From contig JAUWSP010000196.1 in assembly GCA_030610025.1 (NCBI GenBank), forward strand, positions 1-5,896: a stretch of DNA of 5,896 bases, in the 5' to 3' direction. This DNA is from Acidobacteriota bacterium (lineage in GTDB: Bacteria; Acidobacteriota; Thermoanaerobaculia; Multivoradales; JAHEKO01). This document shows positions 1-5,654 of this stretch, in pieces. A program made the position numbers and the translations under genes. Numbering within the stretch: the first letter of the stretch is position 1; each line of letters opens with the position of its first letter. The notes under the pieces were generated by a model. That model was not told where the DNA came from. It worked only from the letters and a program-made list of their open reading frames with translations, and made no database searches.

Positions 1-1899
1 ACCACCCAGAGCCGGTTCTTCCAGGGCACAATCGTGCTCGGAGATGGAACCGAGATTGCTGGTGGCTCGATCACTCCAGGCACGGCTGAAGCCCCACTAG
101 TCGACGCCGAGTTTGCCGGTGGTGACTTATGCATTCCTGGATCGCTGGTTCCCACTGATGTAGCTGGCAAGGTCGTCCTCTGCCGGCGCGGCGGCATCGC
201 CCGCGCTGCAAAGAGCCAGGCTGTCTACATGGCAGGAGGAGTCGGGACGATCCTCTACAACAACAGCGACGAGGACAATCTGGCCAGCGATTCCCATTGG
301 ACCCCGACGGTCCACATCGATCAAACACCGGGCCTGGCGATCAAGGCCTATATCGCCGGAGCAACCAGCCCGACGGCCGAGATCGTAGGGGAGGAGTACA
401 GCGAGTGGCCCTATGCCCCGTCGATGGCCATCTTCTCTTCGCGGGGACCCAATCCGGTGGCGCCGGACATCATCAAGCCCGACATCACCGCACCGGGAGT
501 CCAGATCCTCGCCGGCAACTCTCCGACACCCCTCGAAACCTGGGCTATTCAAGGAGAGCTGTTCCAGGCGATCCAGGGCACATCGATGTCGAGCCCCCAG
601 GTGGCGGGAGTCTTCGCATTGATCAAGCAGGCCCGTCCCCATTGGAGCGCCGCCATGGCCAAGTCGGCCATGATGACCACGGCGCACCAGGACGTGGTCG
701 ACAATGACCGTGTGAGTCCAGCCGACCCCTTCGACATGGGAGCGGGACACATGAACCCGGGCGGGAAATGGAGAAAGGGCTCAATCGTTCACCCTGGACT
801 GGCCTATGACGCCGGTCTGTTCGAATACGCCGCGTTCACTTGTGGCATGGACTGGGGTGTCTTCACCGCAGGCAGCTGTGACTTCCTGGAGTCGATCGGT
901 GTCCCTTCGGACCCGAGCGATCTGAACCTACCCTCCATCGGTATCGCCGAGCTGCCTGGTCGGCAAACCGTGCAACGGACCGTCACCAGCGTGGCCATGG
1001 AGCAGGGTTGGCGGCGCTACAGCGTCTCCGTCGATGTTCCTCCGGGATACGAAGTGACGGTGAGTCCGTCCGAATTCAAACTGAAGCGGGGACAGACAGC
1101 TACGTACGAAGTGACCATCACCAATGTCGGCGCCCCGATAGGCGAGTGGCGCTTCGGATCTCTGACCTGGAGCGACAAAACCGGTCACTACGAGGTCTAC
1201 ACTCCGGTCGCAGTAAACGCGTCGCTGTTCTATTGCCCCGAGGAGCTGGAGGGCTACGGTACGACGAGCTCGCTGAGCTTCGACGTGAGATTCGGATACA
1301 CGGGCAGCTACGCCGCGGCCCCACATGGTTTCGCTCCGGCGATCGTCACTCACGACAACGTGCTGCAGGACCCGGACCAGAGCTTCGACCCGGGTGACGG
1401 CTTCAGCAATCCGCATCCGTTCTCGGTGAGTGGTTCCGCCTACCTGCGGTTCTCAATGCCACCGGATGCGACCGAGGCCGATGCGGATCTCGACCTCTTC
1501 CTGTACGACCCGCTGGGCAACCTCGCGGCAACGAGCACCAAGGGCGGAACCGATGAGCAAATCGACATTCTGCTGCCGATGGACGGCACCTGGACGGTTT
1601 GGGTCCACGGTTGGTCCACTCCAGGTGGGGACTCGGACTACTACCTTTATGCCTGGGACGTGCCGCTGGCCTCCGGCGGTAGCTTGAGCCTCGATTCGGC
1701 TCCGTCGGCGGCAACCATCGGTGCCATAGGCACCATCGATGTGAGCTGGTTCAGCCTCTGGGATGGCACGTTGAACGACTGGCACCTGGGTATGGTGTCG
1801 CACACTGGCGACGTCGGCTTGATGTGCCTGACTCTGATCGATGTCGATCTCAGGTTTCCCACGGCCCGTCCACAGTCAGGGTTCGGACCAAAGAACTAG
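1..1899 (+). CDS. Secreted subtilisin-like serine protease (S8 family), 5' truncated by the window
   Basis: The frame is open from base 1, so the true start is upstream; the GTG at 34 is internal. Numbering residues from base 1, the piece has 632 residues and ends at TAG 1897-1899. Residues about 35-110 look like a protease-associated (PA) domain, with a D-V-A-G-K-V-V-L-C-R-R-G core. G-T-S-M-S-S-P follows, with the catalytic Ser at residue 195 (bases 583-585). The catalytic Asp, His and oxyanion Asn must lie before the window. Residues about 300-410 resemble the fibronectin-III-like domain of plant-type subtilases. Residues about 475-560 resemble a bacterial pre-peptidase C-terminal (PPC) beta-sandwich, with D-L-D-L-F-L-Y-D and G-T-W-T-V-W-V. 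A final beta-rich segment ends in a short extension. A PA insertion between His and Ser plus these C-terminal domains is typical of large exported proteases. I infer an extracellular endopeptidase. Family assignment is firm; substrate is unknown. Confidence 0.95.
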   Translation, partial: TTQSRFFQGTIVLGDGTEIAGGSITPGTAEAPLVDAEFAGGDLCIPGSLVPTDVAGKVVLCRRGGIARAAKSQAVYMAGGVGTILYNNSDEDNLASDSHWTPTVHIDQTPGLAIKAYIAGATSPTAEIVGEEYSEWPYAPSMAIFSSRGPNPVAPDIIKPDITAPGVQILAGNSPTPLETWAIQGELFQAIQGTSMSSPQVAGVFALIKQARPHWSAAMAKSAMMTTAHQDVVDNDRVSPADPFDMGAGHMNPGGKWRKGSIVHPGLAYDAGLFEYAAFTCGMDWGVFTAGSCDFLESIGVPSDPSDLNLPSIGIAELPGRQTVQRTVTSVAMEQGWRRYSVSVDVPPGYEVTVSPSEFKLKRGQTATYEVTITNVGAPIGEWRFGSLTWSDKTGHYEVYTPVAVNASLFYCPEELEGYGTTSSLSFDVRFGYTGSYAAAPHGFAPAIVTHDNVLQDPDQSFDPGDGFSNPHPFSVSGSAYLRFSMPPDATEADADLDLFLYDPLGNLAATSTKGGTDEQIDILLPMDGTWTVWVHGWSTPGGDSDYYLYAWDVPLASGGSLSLDSAPSAATIGAIGTIDVSWFSLWDGTLNDWHLGMVSHTGDVGLMCLTLIDVDLRFPTARPQSGFGPKN

Positions 1900-1932
1900 G
1901 CGAGGTCCTGAAGTTGGGAGTATGAAACCTAC

Positions 1933-1966
1933 CGCCCCCGGGACTAGCCACCCGGGGGCGTTTCTT
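1933..1966. terminator. Bidirectional rho-independent-like terminator between convergent genes
   Basis: A perfect 10-bp inverted repeat, CGCCCCCGGG (1933-1942) and CCCGGGGGCG (1951-1960), encloses an 8-base loop and is followed on the plus strand by TTTCTT. It lies 33 bases after the protease stop and 19 bases beyond the stop of the minus-strand gene. Read on the minus strand the stem is followed by GTAGGTTTCAT, a weaker T-tract. The stem is very GC-rich and the T-tracts are short, so termination is stronger by inference for the protease than for the opposing gene. Confidence 0.8.
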
Positions 1967-1979
1967 CGTCAGCGTCGAT

Positions 1980-2429
1980 TCAGTCGGAATCGGAGTCCGA
2001 GTCTTTGGCAGGGGCGGCTCGAGGGGCAGGCTCTTCGCACAAGAACGGCATCCGGTGTCCACCACTGTGGTACTCGAAGACCTCCTCCTCGACCTGCAAC
2101 TGGATGAGACAACCATCCTGGGGAACCTGGATGTACATCATCTCGGGTTGCGGACACCCCATGCTGGCGTCTGGCCACACCACAAGCTTCGCCTCGAGAA
2201 CCTCGCTCTCCTCCACCGTGATCTCCAGACGCTCGGCAAGATCCTCCCTGGCCATCGTCACCAGTGGCTCCAGCGCGGGGTCGAACTGGATCGATTCTTC
2301 GGCCATGGTCTCTTCTGGATTCTCCTCTACCGCATGGGCGGCACAAGACAAACCGGGTATCAGCAACACCCAGCAGCTCAACAAGAGCAATCCCATGTTG
2401 GATGGGCCGCAACTTCGGATCTTCAGCAT
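1980..2429 (-). CDS. Small secreted protein with a W-P-D-x-x-x-G-C-P-Q-P motif, function unknown
   Basis: 149 residues from ATG 2429. The frame extends upstream to a TTG at 2555, but I prefer 2429: an AGGA (complement of 2439-2442) lies 9 bases before it, and translation then begins directly with a signal peptide. K3 and R5 precede a hydrophobic stretch at about residues 12-27. An A-x-A-type signal peptidase I site follows at A-H-A, residues 31-33. A cysteine at 29 makes a lipoprotein conceivable, but G-L-S-C is a poor lipobox. The mature domain has a helix with D-L-A-E-R-L, then W85-P-D-A-S-M-G-C92-P-Q-P, Y-I-Q-V, and E-Y-H-S-G-G before F-L-C131-E; C92 and C131 could form a disulfide. I recognise this pattern from small exported proteins of diverse bacteria but know no assigned function. 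The tail is Pro/Ala-rich and ends in alternating Asp-Ser residues. It converges on the S8 protease gene. Confidence 0.85.
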   Translation of the reverse strand: MLKIRSCGPSNMGLLLLSCWVLLIPGLSCAAHAVEENPEETMAEESIQFDPALEPLVTMAREDLAERLEITVEESEVLEAKLVVWPDASMGCPQPEMMYIQVPQDGCLIQLQVEEEVFEYHSGGHRMPFLCEEPAPRAAPAKDSDSDSD

Positions 2430-2608
2430 CAACTCCAATCCTAGTGGATCGACGAAGACGATTCGCACCCGAGTTCCGTCAATCCACCTTCGAGGTATTG
2501 GCAAGAAGTCCCAGAACAAATCCGTCCGATTGATCAGGAGCCAGACCGAGGTCAAACCAGCATTCCTTACAAAGTGGTAGAATCACAATGAAAAGTAAGG
2601 AACTCACA
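2430..2608. other. Divergent intergenic region
   Basis: 179 bases separate the minus-strand secreted-protein gene from vapB, so two divergent promoters should lie here. For the minus strand, TTGACG (complement of 2477-2482) matches the -35 consensus at five of six positions, but I find no convincing -10 at 16-18 bases, so I do not call that promoter. For the plus strand, the repeat structures at 2563-2611 are described separately. Confidence 0.5.
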
Positions 2609-2611
2609 ATG
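2563..2611 (+). promoter_or_regulatory. Possible vapBC promoter/operator: inverted and direct repeats around a -10-like element
   Basis: An exact 8-bp inverted repeat, TTCCTTAC (2563-2570) and GTAAGGAA (2595-2602), is separated by 24 bases. Its centre (2582/2583) falls at the edge of TAGAAT (2578-2583), a five-of-six match to the sigma-70 -10 box. A recognisable -35 is missing. TCACAATG also occurs twice, at 2583-2590 and 2604-2611, exactly 21 bases apart, about two helical turns. VapB-type antitoxins are known to repress their own operon by binding inverted repeats over the promoter, so an autoregulatory operator is a reasonable inference. The right arm also contains the antitoxin ribosome binding site. 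Confidence 0.5.
2597..2601 (+). promoter_or_regulatory. Ribosome binding site that decides the vapB start
   Basis: AAGGA lies 7 bases before ATG 2609. The upstream in-frame ATG at 2588 is preceded only by GTGGTAG-type sequence with no good Shine-Dalgarno, so the shorter start is favoured. Confidence 0.75.
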
Positions 2612-2863
2612 TCCAAGGCCACGCTGACCTCCAAAGGCCAATTGACGCTTCCCAAGGCGCTTCGGGACCGGCTCGATCTGAAGGCCGGTGACCCCATTGA
2701 CTTCACCATCGACGAAGAGGGCCGAATCATTGGAGTTCCGATCATCCGCGACCCGGTCGACCAGCTGGTGGGCAGCCTGCACCATCTGGCCAAACACAAG
2801 CCCGTTACCGTGGAACAGATGGACCGAGCCATCAGAGATCGATTCAGCAAGGGCGAGCCGTGA
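2609..2863 (+). CDS. vapB: AbrB/SpoVT-type antitoxin of a VapBC toxin-antitoxin module
   Basis: 84 residues from ATG 2609; a longer 91-residue form from ATG 2588 is possible but lacks a good ribosome binding site. Residues about 4-45 form a swapped-hairpin AbrB DNA-binding domain, recognisable by A-T-L-T-S-K-G-Q-L-T-L-P-K-A-L-R-D-R-L, then L-K-A-G-D and a closing D-E-E-G-R-I strand. The C-terminal part, with V-T-V-E-Q-M-D-R-A-I-R-D-R-F, matches the amphipathic tail that in related antitoxins wraps around the PIN toxin and blocks its active site. Its TGA overlaps the toxin GTG start, so translation is probably coupled. Expected role: neutralise VapC and, with it, repress the operon. The family call is firm; repression is inferred from relatives and from the upstream repeats. 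Confidence 0.9.
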   Translation: MSKATLTSKGQLTLPKALRDRLDLKAGDPIDFTIDEEGRIIGVPIIRDPVDQLVGSLHHLAKHKPVTVEQMDRAIRDRFSKGEP

Positions 2864-3255
2864 TCGCCCTCGACACCAACGTGCTCGTTCGCTTGCTTGT
2901 CTTCGACGAGCCACGCCAAGCAGAGCGCGCTAGAAGGCTCGTCGAACAGGCGACTTCCAAAGACGAGTCGATCTTCCTGAGCTCCATCGTGCTGTGCGAA
3001 TTGGTCTGGGTGCTGGGGGGAGCCGTCGACGCACCGAAGAAAGACATCGTGGCCACACTGAATCGATTGTTGGACAGCGAGTTGTTCGTCTTCGAAAACG
3101 CTGCGCTGCTCCGCACAGCGATCGATCGCTTCACCAGCGGTCGTGCCGACTTCGCCGACTACCTTCTGGGAGAGGTCGCCTCGGACGCAGGCGCTTCGGT
3201 GACCTTCACCTTCGACCGCACCTTGCAGCACGAGCCCGGCTTTTCCCTGGTCTAG
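2860..3255 (+). CDS. vapC: PIN-domain ribonuclease toxin (VapC family)
   Basis: 131 residues, a usual length for VapC, starting at GTG 2860, which overlaps the antitoxin stop as GTGA. The PIN fold shows its acidic metal-binding residues: D5 in M-I-A-L-D-T-N, E47 in V-L-C-E-L-V-W, D97 and D100 in A-D-F-A-D-Y-L-L, and D119 in T-F-D-R. These would coordinate Mg2+ or Mn2+ for endoribonuclease activity, in characterised relatives usually against initiator tRNA, other tRNAs or the sarcin-ricin loop; the target here cannot be read from sequence. All catalytic positions seem intact and there is no frameshift, so the toxin is probably active and held in check by the preceding AbrB-type antitoxin. No terminator is visible after it. 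Confidence 0.92.
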   Translation: MIALDTNVLVRLLVFDEPRQAERARRLVEQATSKDESIFLSSIVLCELVWVLGGAVDAPKKDIVATLNRLLDSELFVFENAALLRTAIDRFTSGRADFADYLLGEVASDAGASVTFTFDRTLQHEPGFSLV

Positions 3256-3316
3256 GTCGAGCCGAGCAATTCCTCACTCCGCCGCGATATCCTTGAGATC
3301 GGGTTCGACTGTCTAC

Positions 3317-3323
3317 AGGAGAG
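3317..3323 (+). promoter_or_regulatory. Ribosome binding site that decides the start of the VOC gene
   Basis: AGGAGAG sits 8 bases before ATG 3332. The in-frame ATG... alternative at 3293 is a TTG with no comparable site and would add 13 residues that do not resemble the fold, so 3332 is chosen. Confidence 0.7.
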
Positions 3324-3331
3324 AACCGATC

Positions 3332-3733
3332 ATGGATACCTCAGAGAGCATCTTTCATCTCGCCATCCCGTGCCGGGACTTGGACGAGGCCAAGGAGTTC
3401 TATGTCGATCGACTGGGCTGCCGCCTGGCTCGACGCTATGACGATCGCATCACGCTCGACTTCTTCGGTGACCAGGTCGTTTACCACCTTTCCCCCGACT
3501 CCATCGATCCCGAGCCGACGATGTACCCGCGGCATTTCGGCCGGACTTTCCATGATCGGTCTCAGTTCGACGATGTACTCCGACTTGCACGGGAGCAGGG
3601 TCTGCATCTGTTTCGCGAGCCGTTCGTCCGCTTCGAGGGAATCCGGGAGGAGCACGAGACGTTCTTCCTCTGCGACCCTTCCAACAATCTGCTCGAGTTC
3701 AAGTTCTACAACGATCCCAAGATGATGTACTGA
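3332..3733 (+). CDS. VOC-superfamily protein (glyoxalase/extradiol-dioxygenase fold)
   Basis: 133 residues from ATG 3332. The frame extends to a TTG at 3293, but the ribosome binding site and fold boundary support 3332. It has the paired beta-alpha-beta-beta-beta layout of vicinal oxygen chelate proteins. H9 in F-H-L-A-I-P, H52 in Q-V-V-Y-H-L and E122 in L-L-E-F-K-F-Y sit where metal ligands are usual. R-D-L-D-E-A-K-E-F-Y-V-D-R-L-G-C is the standard first helix. An extra Y-P-R-H-F-G segment (H68) and F-F-L-C-D-P-S-N-N match a bacterial subgroup annotated only as VOC family or glyoxalase-like, with no defined substrate. Ligand spacing suggests a metal enzyme, such as a dioxygenase, isomerase or lyase, but the reaction is unknown. 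The ATP-grasp gene starts 16 bases after the stop, so the two are probably co-transcribed. Confidence 0.88.
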   Translation: MDTSESIFHLAIPCRDLDEAKEFYVDRLGCRLARRYDDRITLDFFGDQVVYHLSPDSIDPEPTMYPRHFGRTFHDRSQFDDVLRLAREQGLHLFREPFVRFEGIREEHETFFLCDPSNNLLEFKFYNDPKMMY

Positions 3734-3749
3734 GTCGGGAGACTCGACG

Positions 3750-5033
3750 GTGCGTGTCCTGGTAGCGACGACCTGCACTCCCGATGATCGGAAGACCCTG
3801 GCCGTCGCTCGATCCCTCTCCAAGGCCGGTGCCTCGGTCACGGTCGGAGGCGATCGACGCCTGGGCCGGGCGTTCTTCTCGAAGCATGTTGGCTCTCGGA
3901 TCGACTACCCGCATCCAGGCCTGGATCCAAACGGATTTGTGGAATCGCTGCGGCAAAGCCTCGAGGAGGTTCCTCAGGACGTGGTCATCCCTACTTCCGA
4001 CTACACGAGCCTGGCACTGTCTCGATTCGAAGGACGGCTCTCTGAGTACAGCCAGATTCTGGCTCCGGGCCTCGAGTCGGCAGCCCTGGCCCGCGACAAA
4101 CTGGACCTTCTGAGCCTGGCGGAGAGACTCGGGCTAGAGGTGCCAGCCACCCGCTGCCCCGACCAGGATGGTGACCTCGACCCCCTCGTCAAGGCCCTCG
4201 GACTGCCGGTAGTCGTAAAGCCGAGGCGGGGGATGGGTGGTATCGGCGTGAAGATTGCCAAGAGCTCAGAGGCTCTCGGACGCTGTCTCGAAAGCCGCCT
4301 TCCGATGGTCGATGACGTGTTCGATCTGAGCTCGCTCCTGGTACAAGAATGGGTACCCGGAGAAGTGCACGACGTCTGCGCGCTGTTCAATCGGGGCGAG
4401 CCGCGGGCCACCCTGACGCAGCGGCGGCTGTTCATGCACCCGGCGAGCGGAGGGCCCGGCATCTTCAACGAGACCACCGACGAGCCCGAGTTGAAGGAGA
4501 GAGCGACTCTCCTGCTCCGGGAGCTCGATTGGCACGGTCCGGCACAGGTCGAGTTCAAAGTCGATCCTCGAGATGGCAGCGTGAAACTGATCGAGGTCAA
4601 CGGGCGCTTCTGGGGCACGCTCGATCTGGCAATTGCCGCCGGCATCGATTTCCCATGCATGGCTGCTGAGATGGCCGTTCATGGCGACGTCGAGCCCGTT
4701 TCCGACTATCGCGTCGGGCTCCAGTTCCGCTGGCCCGTACCTTTCGCGCTGCTCCACGCCCTCGAGGACGCCAGCTCGTGGCGCGCTCTCTGGAGGTTCC
4801 TGCGCCCGAGCTCGCAGATCCATTCAGATCTCTTCCCTGGCGATCCTCTGCCGTGGCTGGCGGAAACGTGGTTCACGACGCGCCGCCTGGCACGACGGGC
4901 AGGGCGGAAATGGAAATCCGACACTTCGACTGACCCGGAAGATCCACTCCTTCTTTCTGACCTATCGCGTCTTCGGTCGATCCTTCGGACACCATCGCCT
5001 GGACTCGAAGAGCGGGATCGACCTGGCAACTGA
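3750..5033 (+). CDS. ATP-grasp ligase (carboxylate-amine ligase-like), substrate unknown
   Basis: 427 residues from GTG 3750, preceded by GGGAG (3737-3741) at 8-base spacing. Residues 1-110 form a Rossmann-like pre-ATP-grasp domain, V-L-V-A-T-T onward, with P-T-S-D-Y at 81-85. The ATP-grasp fold follows: R-D-K with K117, V-V-K157-P-R-R-G-M-G-G-I-G-V as nucleotide-binding lysine and glycine loop, Q-E200-W-V-P-G-E, E268 in A-Q-V-E-F-K, and E282-V-N-G-R-F-W-G, where E282 and N284 are the usual Mg2+ ligands. The core therefore looks active. Such enzymes join a carboxylate, via acyl phosphate, to an amine or other nucleophile. The last 100 or so residues, with F-R-W-P and W-R-A-L-W-R-F-L-R-P, resemble the C-terminal region of orphan ligases often seen in cell-surface polysaccharide clusters. 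No such cluster is visible here, so the substrate cannot be assigned. Its 16-base spacing after the VOC gene suggests an operon. Confidence 0.92.
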   Translation: MRVLVATTCTPDDRKTLAVARSLSKAGASVTVGGDRRLGRAFFSKHVGSRIDYPHPGLDPNGFVESLRQSLEEVPQDVVIPTSDYTSLALSRFEGRLSEYSQILAPGLESAALARDKLDLLSLAERLGLEVPATRCPDQDGDLDPLVKALGLPVVVKPRRGMGGIGVKIAKSSEALGRCLESRLPMVDDVFDLSSLLVQEWVPGEVHDVCALFNRGEPRATLTQRRLFMHPASGGPGIFNETTDEPELKERATLLLRELDWHGPAQVEFKVDPRDGSVKLIEVNGRFWGTLDLAIAAGIDFPCMAAEMAVHGDVEPVSDYRVGLQFRWPVPFALLHALEDASSWRALWRFLRPSSQIHSDLFPGDPLPWLAETWFTTRRLARRAGRKWKSDTSTDPEDPLLLSDLSRLRSILRTPSPGLEERDRPGN

Positions 5034-5238
5034 CTCCATTCTTCAGCCAACAGGTCCAAATAGGGGTCTCAGTCCAGACTCCGGCCTCCTCGTACTGGCA
5101 GGCCAGCCAGCGGCCTATCGGCCATGCGGTACAATCCTTTGGGATCAATCGGAGGACAGCGAGATTGCGTCGCCGGATCGCTCCCGTCTGGTTCGAGAGC
5201 ATCCACTGAAATTCTAGCCACCGCGAGACACCTGAGAC
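5034..5238. other. Intergenic region before the TfoX-like gene
   Basis: 205 bases with no supported gene. TACAAT at 5130-5135 is a five-of-six match to a -10 box, but no -35 lies at 16-18 bases. A GGCC-rich stretch around 5095-5122 can form short stems without a T-tract, so I do not call a terminator. Confidence 0.4.
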
Positions 5239-5568
5239 ATGGCCTTCGACAAGGAACTGGTCACCCGCATTCGAACCCTTCTCGAGGACCGAGTCGAGGT
5301 CGAAGAGAAGAAGATGTTCGGTGGCTTGACCTTCATGGTCAATGGCCACATGGCCTGTGGGGTTTCCAAGGATGTCCTGGTCGTCCGCGTCGGCGCCGAC
5401 CACTACGAAGAGGCTCTCCGGGTCCCTTTCGCCCGCGAGTGCGATTTCACCGGCCGGCCCCTCAAAGGCATGGTGATGGTGGACCGCCGCGGTTTCGATT
5501 CGCCAGGCGACCTCCAGGCATGGGTTGATCGAGGCGTGCGCTTCGCTCGATCGCTACCCGCGAAATAG
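5239..5568 (+). CDS. Stand-alone TfoX N-terminal-domain protein
   Basis: 109 residues from ATG 5239 to TAG 5566-5568, the usual size of single-domain TfoX/Sxy N-terminal proteins. The diagnostic segment is residues about 24-42, K-K-M-F-G-G-L-T-F-M-V-N-G-H-M-A-C-G-V, followed by L-V-V-R-V and, later, G-R-P-L-K-G-M-V-M-V. In gammaproteobacterial Sxy/TfoX this domain is joined to a C-terminal domain and co-activates CRP-dependent competence genes. Single-domain versions are widespread and mostly uncharacterised, so a competence role should not be assumed. No export signal is visible, so it is probably cytoplasmic. The ribosome binding site is weak (GAG at 5234-5236). No neighbour is obviously related; the next gene begins 86 bases later behind its own promoter-like sequence. 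Confidence 0.9.
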   Translation: MAFDKELVTRIRTLLEDRVEVEEKKMFGGLTFMVNGHMACGVSKDVLVVRVGADHYEEALRVPFARECDFTGRPLKGMVMVDRRGFDSPGDLQAWVDRGVRFARSLPAK

Positions 5569-5591
5569 CCCTCCTACCGCAGCCCAACGGA

Positions 5592-5647
5592 TTGCTTCTC
5601 CGTGTGATTGCAGGGTATATAATTTCAGCAAATTTCAACTGAAAGGA
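5592..5647 (+). promoter_or_regulatory. Putative promoter and leader of the right-edge gene
   Basis: TATATAAT at 5616-5623 contains a perfect TATAAT (5618-5623) in otherwise GC-rich DNA. TTGCTT (5592-5597) is the only -35-like match, three of six, 18 bases before TATATA, so the -35 is weak. Downstream, AATTTCA is repeated at 5621-5627 and 5631-5637 (10-base period). TTTCAG (5623-5628) is the inverse of CTGAAA (5639-5644), which touches the Shine-Dalgarno AAAGGA (5642-5647). A small leader hairpin or an operator is possible. Confidence 0.5.
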
Positions 5648-5654
5648 CTGCCCT

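Noticed and set aside
127..750. A 207-codon minus-strand open frame inside the protease gene
   Set aside because: Arg/Gly/His-rich translation with no motif, opposite a clear S8 protease containing the G-T-S-M-S-S-P active-site motif.
2005..2580. A 191-codon plus-strand open frame opposite the small secreted protein gene
   Set aside because: Its translation is Ser/Thr-rich with no recognisable motif, while the minus strand encodes a signal peptide and a coherent domain. It is an antisense shadow.
2479..3231. A 250-codon minus-strand open frame across vapB-vapC
   Set aside because: Long frames opposite GC-rich genes are expected; the plus strand has intact AbrB and PIN domains with overlapping stop and start.
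5165..5209. Possible 14-residue leader peptide after GGAGG (5151-5155), starting at a TTG
   Set aside because: Good Shine-Dalgarno-like sequence, but a rare start codon, no regulated gene signature and no attenuator-like hairpins.
5239..5568. Competence regulator role for the TfoX-like gene
   Set aside because: Only the N-terminal domain is present; function in characterised TfoX proteins depends on the two-domain form in gammaproteobacteria.
5587..5603. Short inverted repeat ACGGA/TCCGT after the TfoX-like gene as a terminator
   Set aside because: Only a 5-bp stem with no T-tract after it.
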